From: Winogradskyella costae
GTDB lineage: Bacteria > Bacteroidota > Bacteroidia > Flavobacteriales > Flavobacteriaceae
DNA length: 64,000 nt
Assembly: GCF_013403865.1 (NCBI RefSeq)
Contig: NZ_JABFDK010000001.1
Location: 1,302,001-1,366,000, forward strand
Reading direction: 5' to 3'
Shown here: piece after piece, positions 1 through 9,579 of the stretch
Numbering within the stretch: the stretch's first letter is position 1
How the letters are laid out: each line of letters begins with the position of its first letter
The notes under the pieces: model-generated
What the model was told of the DNA's origin: nothing
The model's database searches: none
Seen by the model: only the letters and a program-made list of their open reading frames with translations
Program-made: the position numbers and the translations under genes

Positions 1-1686
1 TCCTCCTTATACAACCCAAGACCTCATAAAAACCCTGTAGGTGTTAGAAACCGAAGAAATGTGGTGCTAGCTCAAATGGCTAAATATGATTACATCACAG
101 AAACTGAAAGAGATTCACTTCAAAAAACAGAATTAGATTTAAATTATTCACCAGAATCTCATCGCGAAGGCATTGCCACCTATTTTAGAGAATACCTTAG
201 AGGTTTTATGAAAGATTGGGCTAAGGATGAAGAAAACAGAAAGCCTGATGGAAGTAAATATGATTTATATACCGATGGTCTTAAGATATACACTACGATA
301 GATTCGCGTATGCAGCAATATGCTGAAGATGCGGTTAAGCAGCACATGCCAAGATTACAAGCTGAGTTTGATAACCAGAATACTCCAGAACGTAATAAAA
401 CAGCACCTTTCTTAGATCTTAGTACTGCTGAGGTTAATAAATTGATGAGTGATGGTATGAGACGTGGTGAGCGTTGGAGAATTCTTAAAAAACAAGGAAA
501 GTCAGATAAGGAGATTGAAGCGTCGTTTCAGAAACCAACAGAAATGAGAGTTTTTAAATGGATTGATGGGGAGGCTAGTGAGATAGATACAGTTATGAAG
601 CCTATAGATTCAATGCGTTACTACAAATCGTTTTTACGTCCTGGAATGATGTCTATGGATCCACAAACGGGCCATGTGAAAGCTTGGGTTGGAGGTATGA
701 ATTACAGACATTTTCAATATGATATGGTGAAACAAGGAAAACGACAAGTTGGTTCTACGTTTAAACCTTTTGTTTATGCGACTGCGATTGATCAATTACA
801 GTTATCTCCTTGCGATATATTTCCAAGAGCCCCAATTACAATAGAGGCTAATAAGTTTGGAAATCCAGAACCTTGGACTACTAAAAATTCGGATGGTAGC
901 TATTCTGGAGAGCAATCATTAAAAGATGCTTTAGCGAGTTCAACGAACACAATTACAGCACGTTTAATGAATGAGGTGGGGCCACAACCTGTTGTGGAAA
1001 TGGCTAGAAAACTAGGAATTACATCAGAGATTCTACCAGTTCCGGCTATTGCTTTAGGAACAGCAGATATCAGTGTTTATGAGATGGTGGCAGCCTATTC
1101 TACCTTCGCTAATAAAGGAGTTTACAACAGACCCGTAATGGTAACGCGTATTGAAGATAAAAATGGTACCATTTTATACCAATTTGTTCCAGAGAGTAAA
1201 GATGTATTGAGTGAAGAAGTGGCTTATGTTACTGTCAATCTGATGGAAGGGGTTACAAAAGCAGGTTCAGGAGGACGTTTAAGATCTAAAGGTGTTGATA
1301 GATACAATCAAATGTATAGAGAAGTCATGACGGGGTATCCTTATGATTTACAAAATCCAATTGCCGGTAAAACGGGTACTACGCAAAACCAGAGTGATGG
1401 TTGGTTTATGGGTATGGTGCCCAACTTAGTAACTGGTGTTTGGGTTGGAGCAGAAGATAGAGCAGCACACTTTAGAAACATTACTTACGGTCAAGGAGCA
1501 ACTATGGCACTACCAATTTGGGGATTATACATGAATGCTTGCTATGCAGACGAAACCTTAGATGTGTCTAATGGACAATTTGAAAAACCTTCAAATTTAA
1601 AAATCGATATCGACTGTACAGCTAAAGATGAAGGAGATATTCTTGATGAGTCAGATGGTGTCGATAATATTGAGTTCGATTTCTAA
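1..1686 (+). CDS. Penicillin-binding protein 1A, class A (3' part; 5' end outside window)
   Basis: This bifunctional cell-wall enzyme polymerises glycan strands and cross-links peptides in the periplasm. Only the end of the transglycosylase domain and the whole transpeptidase domain are present. The reading frame is open from base 1 (an SSLYNPR-like stretch, then NRRNVVLAQM, typical of the domain junction), so the GTG at 61 is not a start. Transpeptidase motifs are visible: SxxK as STFK with the serine codon at 754-756, SSTN, and KTGTT with KTG at 1369-1377. The C-terminus is short and acidic. The gene stands alone ahead of the CoA-transferase pair. The family call is firm; which PBP1 paralogue it is cannot be told. 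Confidence 0.95.
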   Translation, partial: SSLYNPRPHKNPVGVRNRRNVVLAQMAKYDYITETERDSLQKTELDLNYSPESHREGIATYFREYLRGFMKDWAKDEENRKPDGSKYDLYTDGLKIYTTIDSRMQQYAEDAVKQHMPRLQAEFDNQNTPERNKTAPFLDLSTAEVNKLMSDGMRRGERWRILKKQGKSDKEIEASFQKPTEMRVFKWIDGEASEIDTVMKPIDSMRYYKSFLRPGMMSMDPQTGHVKAWVGGMNYRHFQYDMVKQGKRQVGSTFKPFVYATAIDQLQLSPCDIFPRAPITIEANKFGNPEPWTTKNSDGSYSGEQSLKDALASSTNTITARLMNEVGPQPVVEMARKLGITSEILPVPAIALGTADISVYEMVAAYSTFANKGVYNRPVMVTRIEDKNGTILYQFVPESKDVLSEEVAYVTVNLMEGVTKAGSGGRLRSKGVDRYNQMYREVMTGYPYDLQNPIAGKTGTTQNQSDGWFMGMVPNLVTGVWVGAEDRAAHFRNITYGQGATMALPIWGLYMNACYADETLDVSNGQFEKPSNLKIDIDCTAKDEGDILDESDGVDNIEFDF

Positions 1687-1741
1687 AAATCATGATTAGG
1701 CACACCCTTCTTTTATGACTATTAATTATAAATTTAGGACT

Positions 1742-1749
1742 TAGTTTTG
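1742..1749 (+). promoter_or_regulatory. Bacteroidetes-type -7 box (TAGTTTTG) for the CoA-transferase genes
   Basis: TAGTTTTG matches the TAnnTTTG -7 consensus and ends 29 bases before the ATG at 1779. No clear TTG element was found at the usual -33 distance, so the call rests on the -7 box alone. Confidence 0.45.
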
Positions 1750-1778
1750 TATTTTTCAGAAGCTAAATTTTTCTAAAT

Positions 1779-2480
1779 ATGATTAATAAAAAAGTGGATA
1801 CTATTTCTGAAGCTCTCAAGGGTGTCAGTGATAATATGACGTTTATGTTCGGTGGTTTTGGCCTCTCTGGTATTCCAGAAAATGCTATTGCCGATCTTGT
1901 AAAGCGTAATATAAAAGGACTGACTTGTATATCCAATAACGCTGGCGTCGATGATTTTGGCTTAGGCTTATTGCTGCATCAAAAGCAAATTAAAAAGATG
2001 GTCTCATCTTATGTTGGCGAGAACGACGAGTTTGAACGGCAAATGCTTTCAGGTGAATTAGACGTCGAATTAATTCCTCAAGGAACCTTAGCAGAACGAT
2101 GTAGAGCTGCGCAAGCAGGATTTCCTGCAATCTATACACCTGCAGGTTACGGAACAGAAGTAGCAGAAGGAAAAGAAACTAGAGAATTTGACGGAAAAAT
2201 GTATGTGTTAGAACATGCTTTTAAAGCCGATTTTGCTTTTGTAAAAGCATGGAAAGGGGACGCGGCCGGTAATTTAATTTTTAAAGGAACAGCTCGTAAT
2301 TTTAATCCTGTAATGTGTGGTGCAGCAAAAATAACTGTTGCAGAAGTTGAAGAGTTAGTACCCGTTGGAGAATTAGATCCTAACCAAATTCATGTCCCAG
2401 GTATATTTGTACAACGTATATTTCAAGGTGAGACATACGAAAAGAGAATTGAGCAACTAACGGTAAGAGAACGAAGTTAA
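1779..2480 (+). CDS. 3-oxoacid CoA-transferase, subunit A
   Basis: This is the alpha subunit of a class I CoA-transferase (SCOT/ScoA/AtoD type), which moves CoA between succinyl-CoA and acetoacetate or a similar 3-oxoacid. The 233 residues match the usual length. The N-terminal half carries [13 protein letters not shown], the CoA-binding glycine-rich motif of the family, followed by SNNAG and a [11 protein letters not shown] segment. The B subunit follows after a 100-base spacer, in the same direction, and that spacer holds two small palindromes. The pair probably works in ketone-body or branched-chain catabolism; the exact acid substrate cannot be read from sequence. Confidence 0.93.
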   Translation: MINKKVDTISEALKGVSDNMTFMFGGFGLSGIPENAIADLVKRNIKGLTCISNNAGVDDFGLGLLLHQKQIKKMVSSYVGENDEFERQMLSGELDVELIPQGTLAERCRAAQAGFPAIYTPAGYGTEVAEGKETREFDGKMYVLEHAFKADFAFVKAWKGDAAGNLIFKGTARNFNPVMCGAAKITVAEVEELVPVGELDPNQIHVPGIFVQRIFQGETYEKRIEQLTVRERS

Positions 2481-2499
2481 CTAGGATACAAAATTTGTA

Positions 2500-2570
2500 A
2501 TTCCTGCAAATTCAGGAATCTACGACTAAAGATAAAATTTTAATTAAATAGATTTCTGCATCCGCAGGAA
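2500..2570. repeat. Two CCTGC-type dispersed palindromes between the CoA-transferase subunits
   Basis: ATTCCTGCAAATTCAGGAAT (2500-2519) and TTTCTGCATCCGCAGGAA (2553-2570) are short imperfect palindromes in inverted relation to each other. Close relatives lie at 53029-53050 and 54416-54437, again between genes of one transcription unit. They look like a small dispersed repeat family rather than a terminator, because no T-run follows. Confidence 0.6.
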
Positions 2571-2580
2571 GACAGCAGAT

Positions 2581-3234
2581 ATGTTAGATAAAAACGGGAT
2601 AGCAAAGCGAATTGCCAAAGAAGTGCAAGATGGATATTACGTCAACCTAGGGATTGGTATACCGACCTTAGTGGCTAATTACGTAAGAGACGATATTGAA
2701 GTAGAATTCCAAAGTGAAAACGGAGTTTTAGGAATGGGGCCATTTCCTTTTGAAGGAGAAGAAGATGCTGATATTATTAATGCAGGAAAACAAACGATAA
2801 CAACCTTACCGGGAGCTTCATTTTTTGATTCTGCTACAAGTTTTGGAATGATAAGAGGGCAACATGTTGATTTAACAATACTTGGTGCTATGGAAGTGTC
2901 AGAAAATGGGGATATAGCTAATTGGAAAATTCCAGGTAAAATGGTGAAAGGTATGGGGGGAGCTATGGATTTAGTGGCTAGTGCAGAGAACATAATTGTA
3001 GCGATGATGCATACCAATAGGGCGGGTGAATCTAAGCTGTTGAAAAAGTGTTCTTTACCGTTAACGGGTGTTGGTTGTGTGAAGAAAATAGTAACAAATA
3101 TGGCGGTTATAGAAGTAACACCTAAGGGATTTAAACTTCTAGAACGCGCTCCAGGAGTCTCTGTAGACGACATAGAAAACGCGACGGAAGGAGATTTAAT
3201 AATTGAAGGAGATATACCAGAAATGACCTTGTAA
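2581..3234 (+). CDS. 3-oxoacid CoA-transferase, subunit B
   Basis: This is the beta subunit of the class I CoA-transferase and pairs with the gene ending at 2480. It has 217 residues, the normal length. The segment FQSENGVLGMGPFP contains the catalytic glutamate (SENG motif, the E of QSENG), which forms the glutamyl-CoA thioester in this family. GIGIPTLVANY near residue 25 is the second family signature. A strong terminator follows at 3256, so the two subunits form a closed two-gene operon with the start at 1779. Confidence 0.94.
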   Translation: MLDKNGIAKRIAKEVQDGYYVNLGIGIPTLVANYVRDDIEVEFQSENGVLGMGPFPFEGEEDADIINAGKQTITTLPGASFFDSATSFGMIRGQHVDLTILGAMEVSENGDIANWKIPGKMVKGMGGAMDLVASAENIIVAMMHTNRAGESKLLKKCSLPLTGVGCVKKIVTNMAVIEVTPKGFKLLERAPGVSVDDIENATEGDLIIEGDIPEMTL

Positions 3235-3255
3235 ATAAATCTATTTATAAAATTG

Positions 3256-3282
3256 AAACCGCTAATTTATAGCGGTTTTTTT
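3256..3282 (+). terminator. Rho-independent terminator after the CoA-transferase operon
   Basis: The stem AAACCGCTA / TAGCGGTTT (3256-3264 and 3270-3278) has a five-base loop and is followed by a run of T. It lies 22 bases after the stop codon at 3234. Confidence 0.85.
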
Positions 3283-3591
3283 GTGAGTAAATTCCTTGTA
3301 TTAAGTGTTAAATGTTAAAAATATACGCATTTCATCGATTGATAATGTATTTAGACAGATATAATAAAAATATGTTCCATATTGCAGTCCCCAAATAGAC
3401 CTATTATTAACCTGATTTAACATAAACCGAGATTTACCTTTTTGCCCCAAATCTACCATGAATTCCTGCTTATGAAGACTCAAATAAATTTACCAGAACC
3501 TACTTTAAATGAAGATTACCAATTTTCAGCATTAGAAAACACTTTGGAGTTAGTCTCAAATGTTTTACAATTAGCAAAAAGAGTATTCATG
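3283..3591. other. Intergenic stretch with no convincing gene
   Basis: About 310 bases separate the terminator from the convergent ABC ATPase. A 41-codon frame on the plus strand (ATG at 3472, stop at 3595-3597, beginning MKTQINLPEPTLNEDYQF) and a 60-codon frame on the minus strand (3301-3483) exist. Neither shows a domain, signal or promoter, and I would not call either a gene. Confidence 0.4.
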
Positions 3592-5277
3592 CTATAATCC
3601 TTTTGGAATAGCATGAATTAGCTTTTTTGTGTATGCTTGTTTCGGAGACGCATAAATGAGATCTGCATCTCCCATTTCTTCAATTTTCCCCTTGTTCATT
3701 ACTAATAACTGATCGGCCATATATTTTACAACTGCCAAATCGTGCGAAATAAATATATAAGTAAATCCAAACTGCGCTTTTAAGTCGTTCAATAAATTCA
3801 ATACCTGCGCTTGTACGGAAATGTCTAATGCTGAAACAGATTCGTCACAGACAATCAATTGAGGTTCTAAAGCAATAGTTCTCGCAATACCTACACGTTG
3901 GCGTTGCCCTCCAGAAAATTCATGTGGATAGCGATCAAATGCTGTGGCATCTAAACCTACTTTTTCTAAAATAGCTATTACTTTTTGTTTTCGTGCTTTG
4001 TTAGAGGTTCCAATTTTATGAACAATCATAGGTTCCAAAATAGCATTTCCCACAGTTAAGCGAGGGTTTAAAGACGCAAATGGATCCTGAAATATAATTT
4101 GGATATCTTTTCGCAAGGCTCTCATGTTCGAACGGCCTAAATTGGTGATATCCTTTCCCTTGTATAAAATGTGTCCAGCTGTGACCTTATCCAGCTGTAA
4201 TATAGCATTACCTAAAGTGGATTTCCCACAGCCAGATTCGCCAACCAAACCTATAGTTTCACCAGGGTAAACTTTAAAACTCACTCCATCTATAGCATTA
4301 AAAGATTGGTCTTTAGAGAACCATCCTGTTTTTGAGAAATATGTTTTTTCAACATCTACAACTTCTAATAACGGTTTCTGTGCATATAGTTTTTCGTGAT
4401 TTTCTGCTCTTTCTAAATCTGAAACAATCGCTGTACTCACCTTATCAGTCATAAAATCTGAAATTGTTGGTAATTGTTTTAACCTAAATTTAGTTGAAGG
4501 TCGTGCACTAATTAATGCTTTCGTATAATTATGTTTTGGATTATTAAAAATGATATCCGTAGTGCCTTGTTCAACAATTTCTCCTCTATACATTACGAGG
4601 ACACGATCTGCGAGTTCGGAAACTAAAGATAAATCATGTGAAATAAACAACACACTCATTTTAGTTTCGGTCTGAATGGTTTTTAACAACTCTAAAATCT
4701 CTTTCTGAACGGTAACATCCAAAGCTGTAGTTGGTTCATCTGCGATCAGCAATTTAGGTTTACAAGCAATTGCCATCGCAATCATAACGCGTTGCTTCTG
4801 TCCCCCTGAAATCTCGTGAGGATACGCTTTATAAATGCGTTCTGGGTTGGGTAATTTTACTTTCTCGAAAAGATTTAATACTTCCGCTTTAATTTCTGAA
4901 GTAGATAATTTGAAATGTTGTTTTAAAATTTCATCAACTTGCTCTCCGCATCGCATAGATGGATTTAAAGAGCTCATGGGTTCTTGGAAAATCATGGAGA
5001 TTTCTTTGCCTCTTAAAGTTTGAAATTCTTTTTCAGATAAATCAACGATATTTTTTCCTCGAAATTCTATGGACCCAGAAGTAATCTTTGAAACTTGTTT
5101 TGGCAATAACCCCATTAGAGCTAATGACGAAATGGACTTTCCGGAGCCGGATTCGCCAACAACAGCTACAATTTCATTTTTGTTGATACGAAATGAAATA
5201 TTTTTAATGATTTGCTTTTCAACTTTATCTTTAAAAAAAGAGATATTGATTTTGTTAACGTCTATTAAATTTGCCAT
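3592..5277 (-). CDS. Dipeptide/oligopeptide-type ABC transporter, two fused ATPase domains
   Basis: The 561-residue protein contains two complete ABC ATPase halves, equivalent to DppD and DppF joined, as in YejF or GsiA. The first half has Walker A GESGSGKS (residues 41-48), signature ISGGQKQR near 156 and Walker B LLIADEPT. The second has Walker A GESGCGKS (346-353), signature FSGGQRQR near 466 and Walker B LIVCDESVSALD. It would energise uptake of peptides or a similar solute at the inner membrane. No permease or binding-protein gene lies beside it, so its partners must be encoded elsewhere, as is common in Flavobacteriia. Confidence 0.93.
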   Translation of the reverse strand: MANLIDVNKINISFFKDKVEKQIIKNISFRINKNEIVAVVGESGSGKSISSLALMGLLPKQVSKITSGSIEFRGKNIVDLSEKEFQTLRGKEISMIFQEPMSSLNPSMRCGEQVDEILKQHFKLSTSEIKAEVLNLFEKVKLPNPERIYKAYPHEISGGQKQRVMIAMAIACKPKLLIADEPTTALDVTVQKEILELLKTIQTETKMSVLFISHDLSLVSELADRVLVMYRGEIVEQGTTDIIFNNPKHNYTKALISARPSTKFRLKQLPTISDFMTDKVSTAIVSDLERAENHEKLYAQKPLLEVVDVEKTYFSKTGWFSKDQSFNAIDGVSFKVYPGETIGLVGESGCGKSTLGNAILQLDKVTAGHILYKGKDITNLGRSNMRALRKDIQIIFQDPFASLNPRLTVGNAILEPMIVHKIGTSNKARKQKVIAILEKVGLDATAFDRYPHEFSGGQRQRVGIARTIALEPQLIVCDESVSALDISVQAQVLNLLNDLKAQFGFTYIFISHDLAVVKYMADQLLVMNKGKIEEMGDADLIYASPKQAYTKKLIHAIPKGL

Positions 5278-5309
5278 ATATGAAGTGGGGTGATGATAGT
5301 CTATATTAG

Positions 5310-6023
5310 TTATACGTGTTTTATTTCATTATCATGAAGTAATTCATCTCCTCTCAATCTTAAGAAAATTTGAGCAACGGCAATGGTATCTTTTTCGCAA
5401 TACACAATAATACGATCTACTTCTTTTTCTTTGTAATACACACGATAGACTTCACTACCATCAATATCATCTTTTGGTGATGGAATGCCTAACACGTTAG
5501 TTAATAATTTTAAAGAGGTATAGGTTTTATAATCTCCGAATTTCCAAAGTTCTAAAGTATCGAGATGTGGTACTTCCCAAGGTTTTTTGCCGAATAAATT
5601 CAGTTTATATGGTAATTCTATGTTGTGGATAATCATACGTCTTGCGATGTATGGAAAGTCGAATTCCTTACCATTATGTGCACACAGTAAATGTTTGTTA
5701 GAACTAAAATGCGAAATCAATAAATTTTTAAAGTCCTTCAAAATTTTAATTTCATCTCCATAAAACGAGGTGACTCTAAAGGTTCTAGATGCACCTTCCA
5801 TTTTAAAATACCCAACAGAAATACAAACTATTTTTCCAAATTCAGCCCAAATACCTGCTCTATCATAAAATTCTTCAGCCGTAAATTCTTCTTTACGTTG
5901 ATAGCGCGATTTTGCATCCCAAAGCTCTTGTTTGGTTTTATCTAAATCAGAGAAATTTTCCGTTTCAGGGACAGTTTCTATATCTAAGAATAGAATGTGT
6001 TCTAGGTTGAGTTTGCTAATCAT
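5310..6023 (-). CDS. 3'-5' exonuclease of the PolB-exonuclease-like family
   Basis: This 237-residue protein has the RNase H-like DnaQ/PolB exonuclease layout: ExoI FLDIETVPE with D14 and E16, ExoII around AHNGKEFDFPYIARR, and ExoIII YCEKDTIAVAQI (YxxxD). These acidic residues bind the two catalytic metal ions. It resembles the predicted stand-alone PolB-like 3'-5' exonuclease family (PF10108), which occurs widely in Bacteroidota as an unlinked gene and whose DNA or RNA substrate is not established. The gene is 33 bases downstream of an S41 peptidase gene and 32 bases upstream of the ABC ATPase, so co-transcription is likely. Confidence 0.85.
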   Translation of the reverse strand: MISKLNLEHILFLDIETVPETENFSDLDKTKQELWDAKSRYQRKEEFTAEEFYDRAGIWAEFGKIVCISVGYFKMEGASRTFRVTSFYGDEIKILKDFKNLLISHFSSNKHLLCAHNGKEFDFPYIARRMIIHNIELPYKLNLFGKKPWEVPHLDTLELWKFGDYKTYTSLKLLTNVLGIPSPKDDIDGSEVYRVYYKEKEVDRIIVYCEKDTIAVAQIFLRLRGDELLHDNEIKHV

Positions 6024-6056
6024 GGTGTATTTTCAACTAAAGTTAACATTTTTAAA

Positions 6057-7826
6057 TTAATCTTTAATTAAATTTGGTGTGGTTGTTTGTTTTTCAATGA
6101 GTTGTATGGCTTTTTCAAGCACTTCATCACGTCCATTTTTAATGCCTTCGATCGTTGGTTTTACTTCAATATCTGGAACGATACCTACACGTTGTGTTTC
6201 TGAACCATCTGGATAAAGAATACCAATGCCTGATATTGCAGTTCTTAACCCTCCGGGAAGTAGTATAGCCGAGACATTACCATCTGCACCAGCAGTTGTG
6301 CTGCCAATTATGGTTGTTTTGTCTCCAACTCTAAAGGCCATGGCAGTATATTCTGCTTGACTCTGAGATATTTCATTTACTAATACTATTACTTTTTTAC
6401 CTTTGTAGGACCAACTTTTAGAAAGTCCTACTTTCCGATCGTCATTATAATTAAATTCACCTGGATTATTTAAGTTGCCTTTTGTGAATTTTACAAAATC
6501 TGCCCTGTTATTATTTAAAAAATTTCCTAATTCAAAAACGACAAAAGTTGAAGGGTAATTTCTAATATCTACTACAATTCCTTTTAAATTTTGAAACTCT
6601 TCTTTTATTGAATCTATATCCTCGTTTGTGATATTTTGTAAGGTTATGTATCCAATATCATTATTTAGTTTTTTAAAACTTTTCTCAGTTCTTTTTTTGT
6701 ACCAACTATAATATCCTTCAATACTATCTTTTTTATATAAATCTAGTTTTAAGTCCGAAGTTTTTCCAGCGCGTTCAACTTTTAACTCTATACTGTTTTC
6801 TTTTGATCTCAAAATATTAAAGCTAATATCTCGTAAGCGAGTGGGTTGGTTAGATGCTGGATAGTAGGGATTCATGTCTTTTACTACGTCATCAGTGTGT
6901 TTACCGTTAATATGCGTAATGATATCGCCTATTTTTAATCCATTGATTTTGTTTTTTTGCTCATTAAATAAATCATCTACAACGAGTTTGTTTTCTATAA
7001 ATTTAACATGAATCGGTGCATAATAATCGCCTCGTTGTTCTTGTATTTTATTATTTCCACCCCAAAGATTAGCATGTGTGTCTTTAATATCTCCAATAAT
7101 TTGAATGGCGGCTAGTTCATATTCTAACTCATTTTTAGCGTTGATGAATTTTGGGATGTATTCTGCCAAACAGGTGTCCCAATCCTTATCTGTTAAGTGT
7201 CTGTAAGGAAAATAATAATTTATAATATTCCAGTATCTAAAGAGTGATAATAGTCTAAAACCAGCATCTGGATAAGGCATATCCTCATAGATGGCTTCAT
7301 TTTTAAATTCTGGATTTCCAACACCAGGCTTCATAGCAATATAATAGTGCTCACCTTGATGTCTATTGCTTTGGATGTATAGTAATTTTTCACTTAAATC
7401 TGTAGAAATATTAGTTGCAGTTATCCATTCTAAAGCCGGTTTTAAATGAGAGTCTTCAGAAGTTGGTTTGCATTTTCTACAGCGTTCTACCATTCCATAG
7501 CGCTCTATCCAAGATAAAAGTAAATTATCGCGTTCTATTGGTGTAGTCACTTTTTGATAATCTGGAAGTAACCTAAAAAGTTCATAATCCCAATTATACT
7601 TTCCTTTTCCGATTTCGGGATGATAGTATTTTAAAAATCCCCAAACACGTCCTAAAAGCTCAAGGTTTTTTATTTGATTTTCATCTAAGGTATTGAAAGT
7701 AATAGCTGAACCTTTATTAAATTCAGTATCTCTATTTAAGGTTTCAAGATCTACGTGGTGATTGCTTTGTGCAGTAATGTTTAGAAATGTAAATAGCAGG
7801 ATAAGAGTAAAATAAAGTTGCTTCAT
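6057..7826 (-). CDS. S41-family peptidase (C-terminal processing protease type), secreted
   Basis: The 589-residue protein starts with a signal peptide ending LNITAQ. A helical region is followed by a PDZ-like segment around residues 270-330 (KINGLKIGDIITHINGKH) and an S41 catalytic domain. The segment VNEISQSQAEYTAMAF near residue 485 contains the serine of the family motif. It should act in the periplasm or at the cell surface, cleaving proteins or peptides near their C-termini. Its N-terminal part is longer than in CtpA and matches the Bacteroidota S41 proteins annotated simply as peptidase S41. The natural substrate is unknown. Confidence 0.88.
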   Translation of the reverse strand: MKQLYFTLILLFTFLNITAQSNHHVDLETLNRDTEFNKGSAITFNTLDENQIKNLELLGRVWGFLKYYHPEIGKGKYNWDYELFRLLPDYQKVTTPIERDNLLLSWIERYGMVERCRKCKPTSEDSHLKPALEWITATNISTDLSEKLLYIQSNRHQGEHYYIAMKPGVGNPEFKNEAIYEDMPYPDAGFRLLSLFRYWNIINYYFPYRHLTDKDWDTCLAEYIPKFINAKNELEYELAAIQIIGDIKDTHANLWGGNNKIQEQRGDYYAPIHVKFIENKLVVDDLFNEQKNKINGLKIGDIITHINGKHTDDVVKDMNPYYPASNQPTRLRDISFNILRSKENSIELKVERAGKTSDLKLDLYKKDSIEGYYSWYKKRTEKSFKKLNNDIGYITLQNITNEDIDSIKEEFQNLKGIVVDIRNYPSTFVVFELGNFLNNNRADFVKFTKGNLNNPGEFNYNDDRKVGLSKSWSYKGKKVIVLVNEISQSQAEYTAMAFRVGDKTTIIGSTTAGADGNVSAILLPGGLRTAISGIGILYPDGSETQRVGIVPDIEVKPTIEGIKNGRDEVLEKAIQLIEKQTTTPNLIKD

Positions 7827-7900
7827 GGTTGGTTGGTTTTACTCAAAAAAAGACATAAAAATGACGATGTATAACTAACTATTTGTTAAATAACATAATA

Positions 7901-9046
7901 TTAAGGTTTTAGATTTAACATTGTATAAGCTTCATCTATATAAATATAAAAATCTTCAGGGAAAGAATTTATAGTTTCAGTACTTCTGTGATGTCCTAAT
8001 CTCACCACCATTAAATTGTCTTCCGGAATAACGATAACATATTGCCCTAAAATTCCTCGCATAGCAAAGGTGTGTTTCCCATTATATTCACTTATCCAGA
8101 AACCATACCCATAAGGCTGATCACTAAATCGAGATGTGGTCGCTGTGGCGACAAAAGTAGAATCTAGTAATTGCTTGCCATTCCATTGTCCATGATCTTT
8201 ATAAAGCTTACCAAAGCGCGCAAAATCACGTGCATTACTAGAAATACAACAAAAGGCTTTGGCTAGTTTGTTTTCATCATCATCTAATTGCCACAAGGCA
8301 TCATTTTCAGCGCCTAAGGGTTGCCAAAAACTTTCGGAGAAATACTGTGGTAATCGTTTTTTTGTAGCTTTTTGAATCACCATACCTAGCAATTGCGTGC
8401 TGCCGCTTAAATATTCAAATTCTTTACCAGGTGTTTTTACCACCTTTTGATTTAATATTGTTTCAGCTAAGTCATCATCGTAATTCGCTCTTGCTGTAAT
8501 AGAAAACGGACTTGTGTAAGACTCAACCCAATCTAAACCAGAAGCCATGGACGATAAGTCACCAACGGTTGTTTTTGTACCTTCAAATTCTTTATAAAAA
8601 TCACTAACAGGTTGGTCTAAATTTTTAATATAGCCCTCCATAATTGCTTTCCCAAGTAATGATGAGGTTATACTTTTAGCCATTGAAAATGAATTGGTTT
8701 TAGAAGCTGCATCGTAATTCTCGGCATACTGTTCGTAGTAAATACTGTCATTTTTTATAATGAGATAGGCAATAGTACCAAACGCGTCATTTGTTGTGTT
8801 TAGCCTATCTGTTGCATTTATAGTATTGTAATTTTTATGTAATGGCCAAGCATCGATTGTTGTACCTTTTTTGATGGTATCATTTTCAAAATACGGATAA
8901 TCATCAATAAATGCTGAAGAGTGTCCTGTAAAATAAACCACACGAACCCCTTTTAGAATGTAGTCGTAATCAAAAATATAAGAGGCAATTACAAGCACAG
9001 CAATAATTCCGATGAGCCATTTTAATAGTTTTTTTATAAATTTCAT
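7901..9046 (-). CDS. Serine hydrolase of the beta-lactamase/class C-like family, membrane-anchored
   Basis: This 381-residue protein has one N-terminal membrane helix (residues about 8-25) and a beta-lactamase-like fold in the periplasm. The active-site motif SMAK gives S121 and K124, and EYLSGSTQLLG holds the tyrosine of the second motif. Such proteins are esterases, D-aminopeptidases or 6-aminohexanoate-dimer-hydrolase-like enzymes; the sequence does not say which. There is no clear case for a role in antibiotic resistance. The next gene downstream is the S41 peptidase, and the DUF4442 gene lies 11 bases upstream, so this is probably one transcription unit. Confidence 0.85.
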   Translation of the reverse strand: MKFIKKLLKWLIGIIAVLVIASYIFDYDYILKGVRVVYFTGHSSAFIDDYPYFENDTIKKGTTIDAWPLHKNYNTINATDRLNTTNDAFGTIAYLIIKNDSIYYEQYAENYDAASKTNSFSMAKSITSSLLGKAIMEGYIKNLDQPVSDFYKEFEGTKTTVGDLSSMASGLDWVESYTSPFSITARANYDDDLAETILNQKVVKTPGKEFEYLSGSTQLLGMVIQKATKKRLPQYFSESFWQPLGAENDALWQLDDDENKLAKAFCCISSNARDFARFGKLYKDHGQWNGKQLLDSTFVATATTSRFSDQPYGYGFWISEYNGKHTFAMRGILGQYVIVIPEDNLMVVRLGHHRSTETINSFPEDFYIYIDEAYTMLNLKP

Positions 9047-9057
9047 TGCGTTAGATT

Positions 9058-9579
9058 TTAATTATTTGCTTTGCGATTTTTTAGTTTTTCTTTATAAAAG
9101 GCTTTGTTGGCGATATAAATAGTCTTTTTAAAAGTAGCAATTATATGTTGTTTGTCGTCAACTAAATTCATGGTTTTAACAATATCAATTTCACTAGTTT
9201 CAATAACAGATTGTTTTATAGTGTCTATCTCTTCTTTTGTAAATATAAATTCACCATAAATTGTAGTTTTGCCTGGCTTTTTATAGCGCGCTTCAACGGA
9301 TTTGTCCCAAACCACATAATCATTGCCTAGAATTTGAATGAGCTGAATCATATAAATAGGATCTGTGGCGGACAACATGCTGCCACCAAAAATGGAACCT
9401 GCATAATTGCGGTTTTTCCAACTTGGTTTTAATCTAATTTTTACAAAAAGCAAATCGTCACTAACCTCTATAAGTTTGGCAGTAGTTCTGCGGTACATTG
9501 GAGACCAGTTGAAACCATATTTGTATATCGTTGAGGTTTTAAAAAAACGTTTTAAAAATTCAGTTGCTATTTTATACAT
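9058..9579 (-). CDS. DUF4442 hotdog-fold protein, possible acyl-CoA thioesterase
   Basis: The 173-residue protein matches the DUF4442 pattern: an N-terminal P-x-Y-R-R segment, then RNYAGSIFGGSMLSATDPIYMIQLIQILG, the hotdog helix with the GGS turn. DUF4442 proteins are related to PaaI-type thioesterases, but few have been assayed, so the activity is inferred. The start codon overlaps the stop of the MGMT gene by one base (TAATG), which indicates translational coupling. Highly basic residues are enriched at the C-terminus. Confidence 0.8.
   Translation of the reverse strand: MYKIATEFLKRFFKTSTIYKYGFNWSPMYRRTTAKLIEVSDDLLFVKIRLKPSWKNRNYAGSIFGGSMLSATDPIYMIQLIQILGNDYVVWDKSVEARYKKPGKTTIYGEFIFTKEEIDTIKQSVIETSEIDIVKTMNLVDDKQHIIATFKKTIYIANKAFYKEKLKNRKANN

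Noticed and set aside
2679..3173. A 164-codon minus-strand frame across CoA-transferase subunit B
   Set aside because: It is a mirror of the coding strand of a well-identified gene and has no domain of its own.
3301..3597. A 60-codon minus-strand frame and a 41-codon plus-strand frame
   Set aside because: No domain, signal, promoter or context supports either one.
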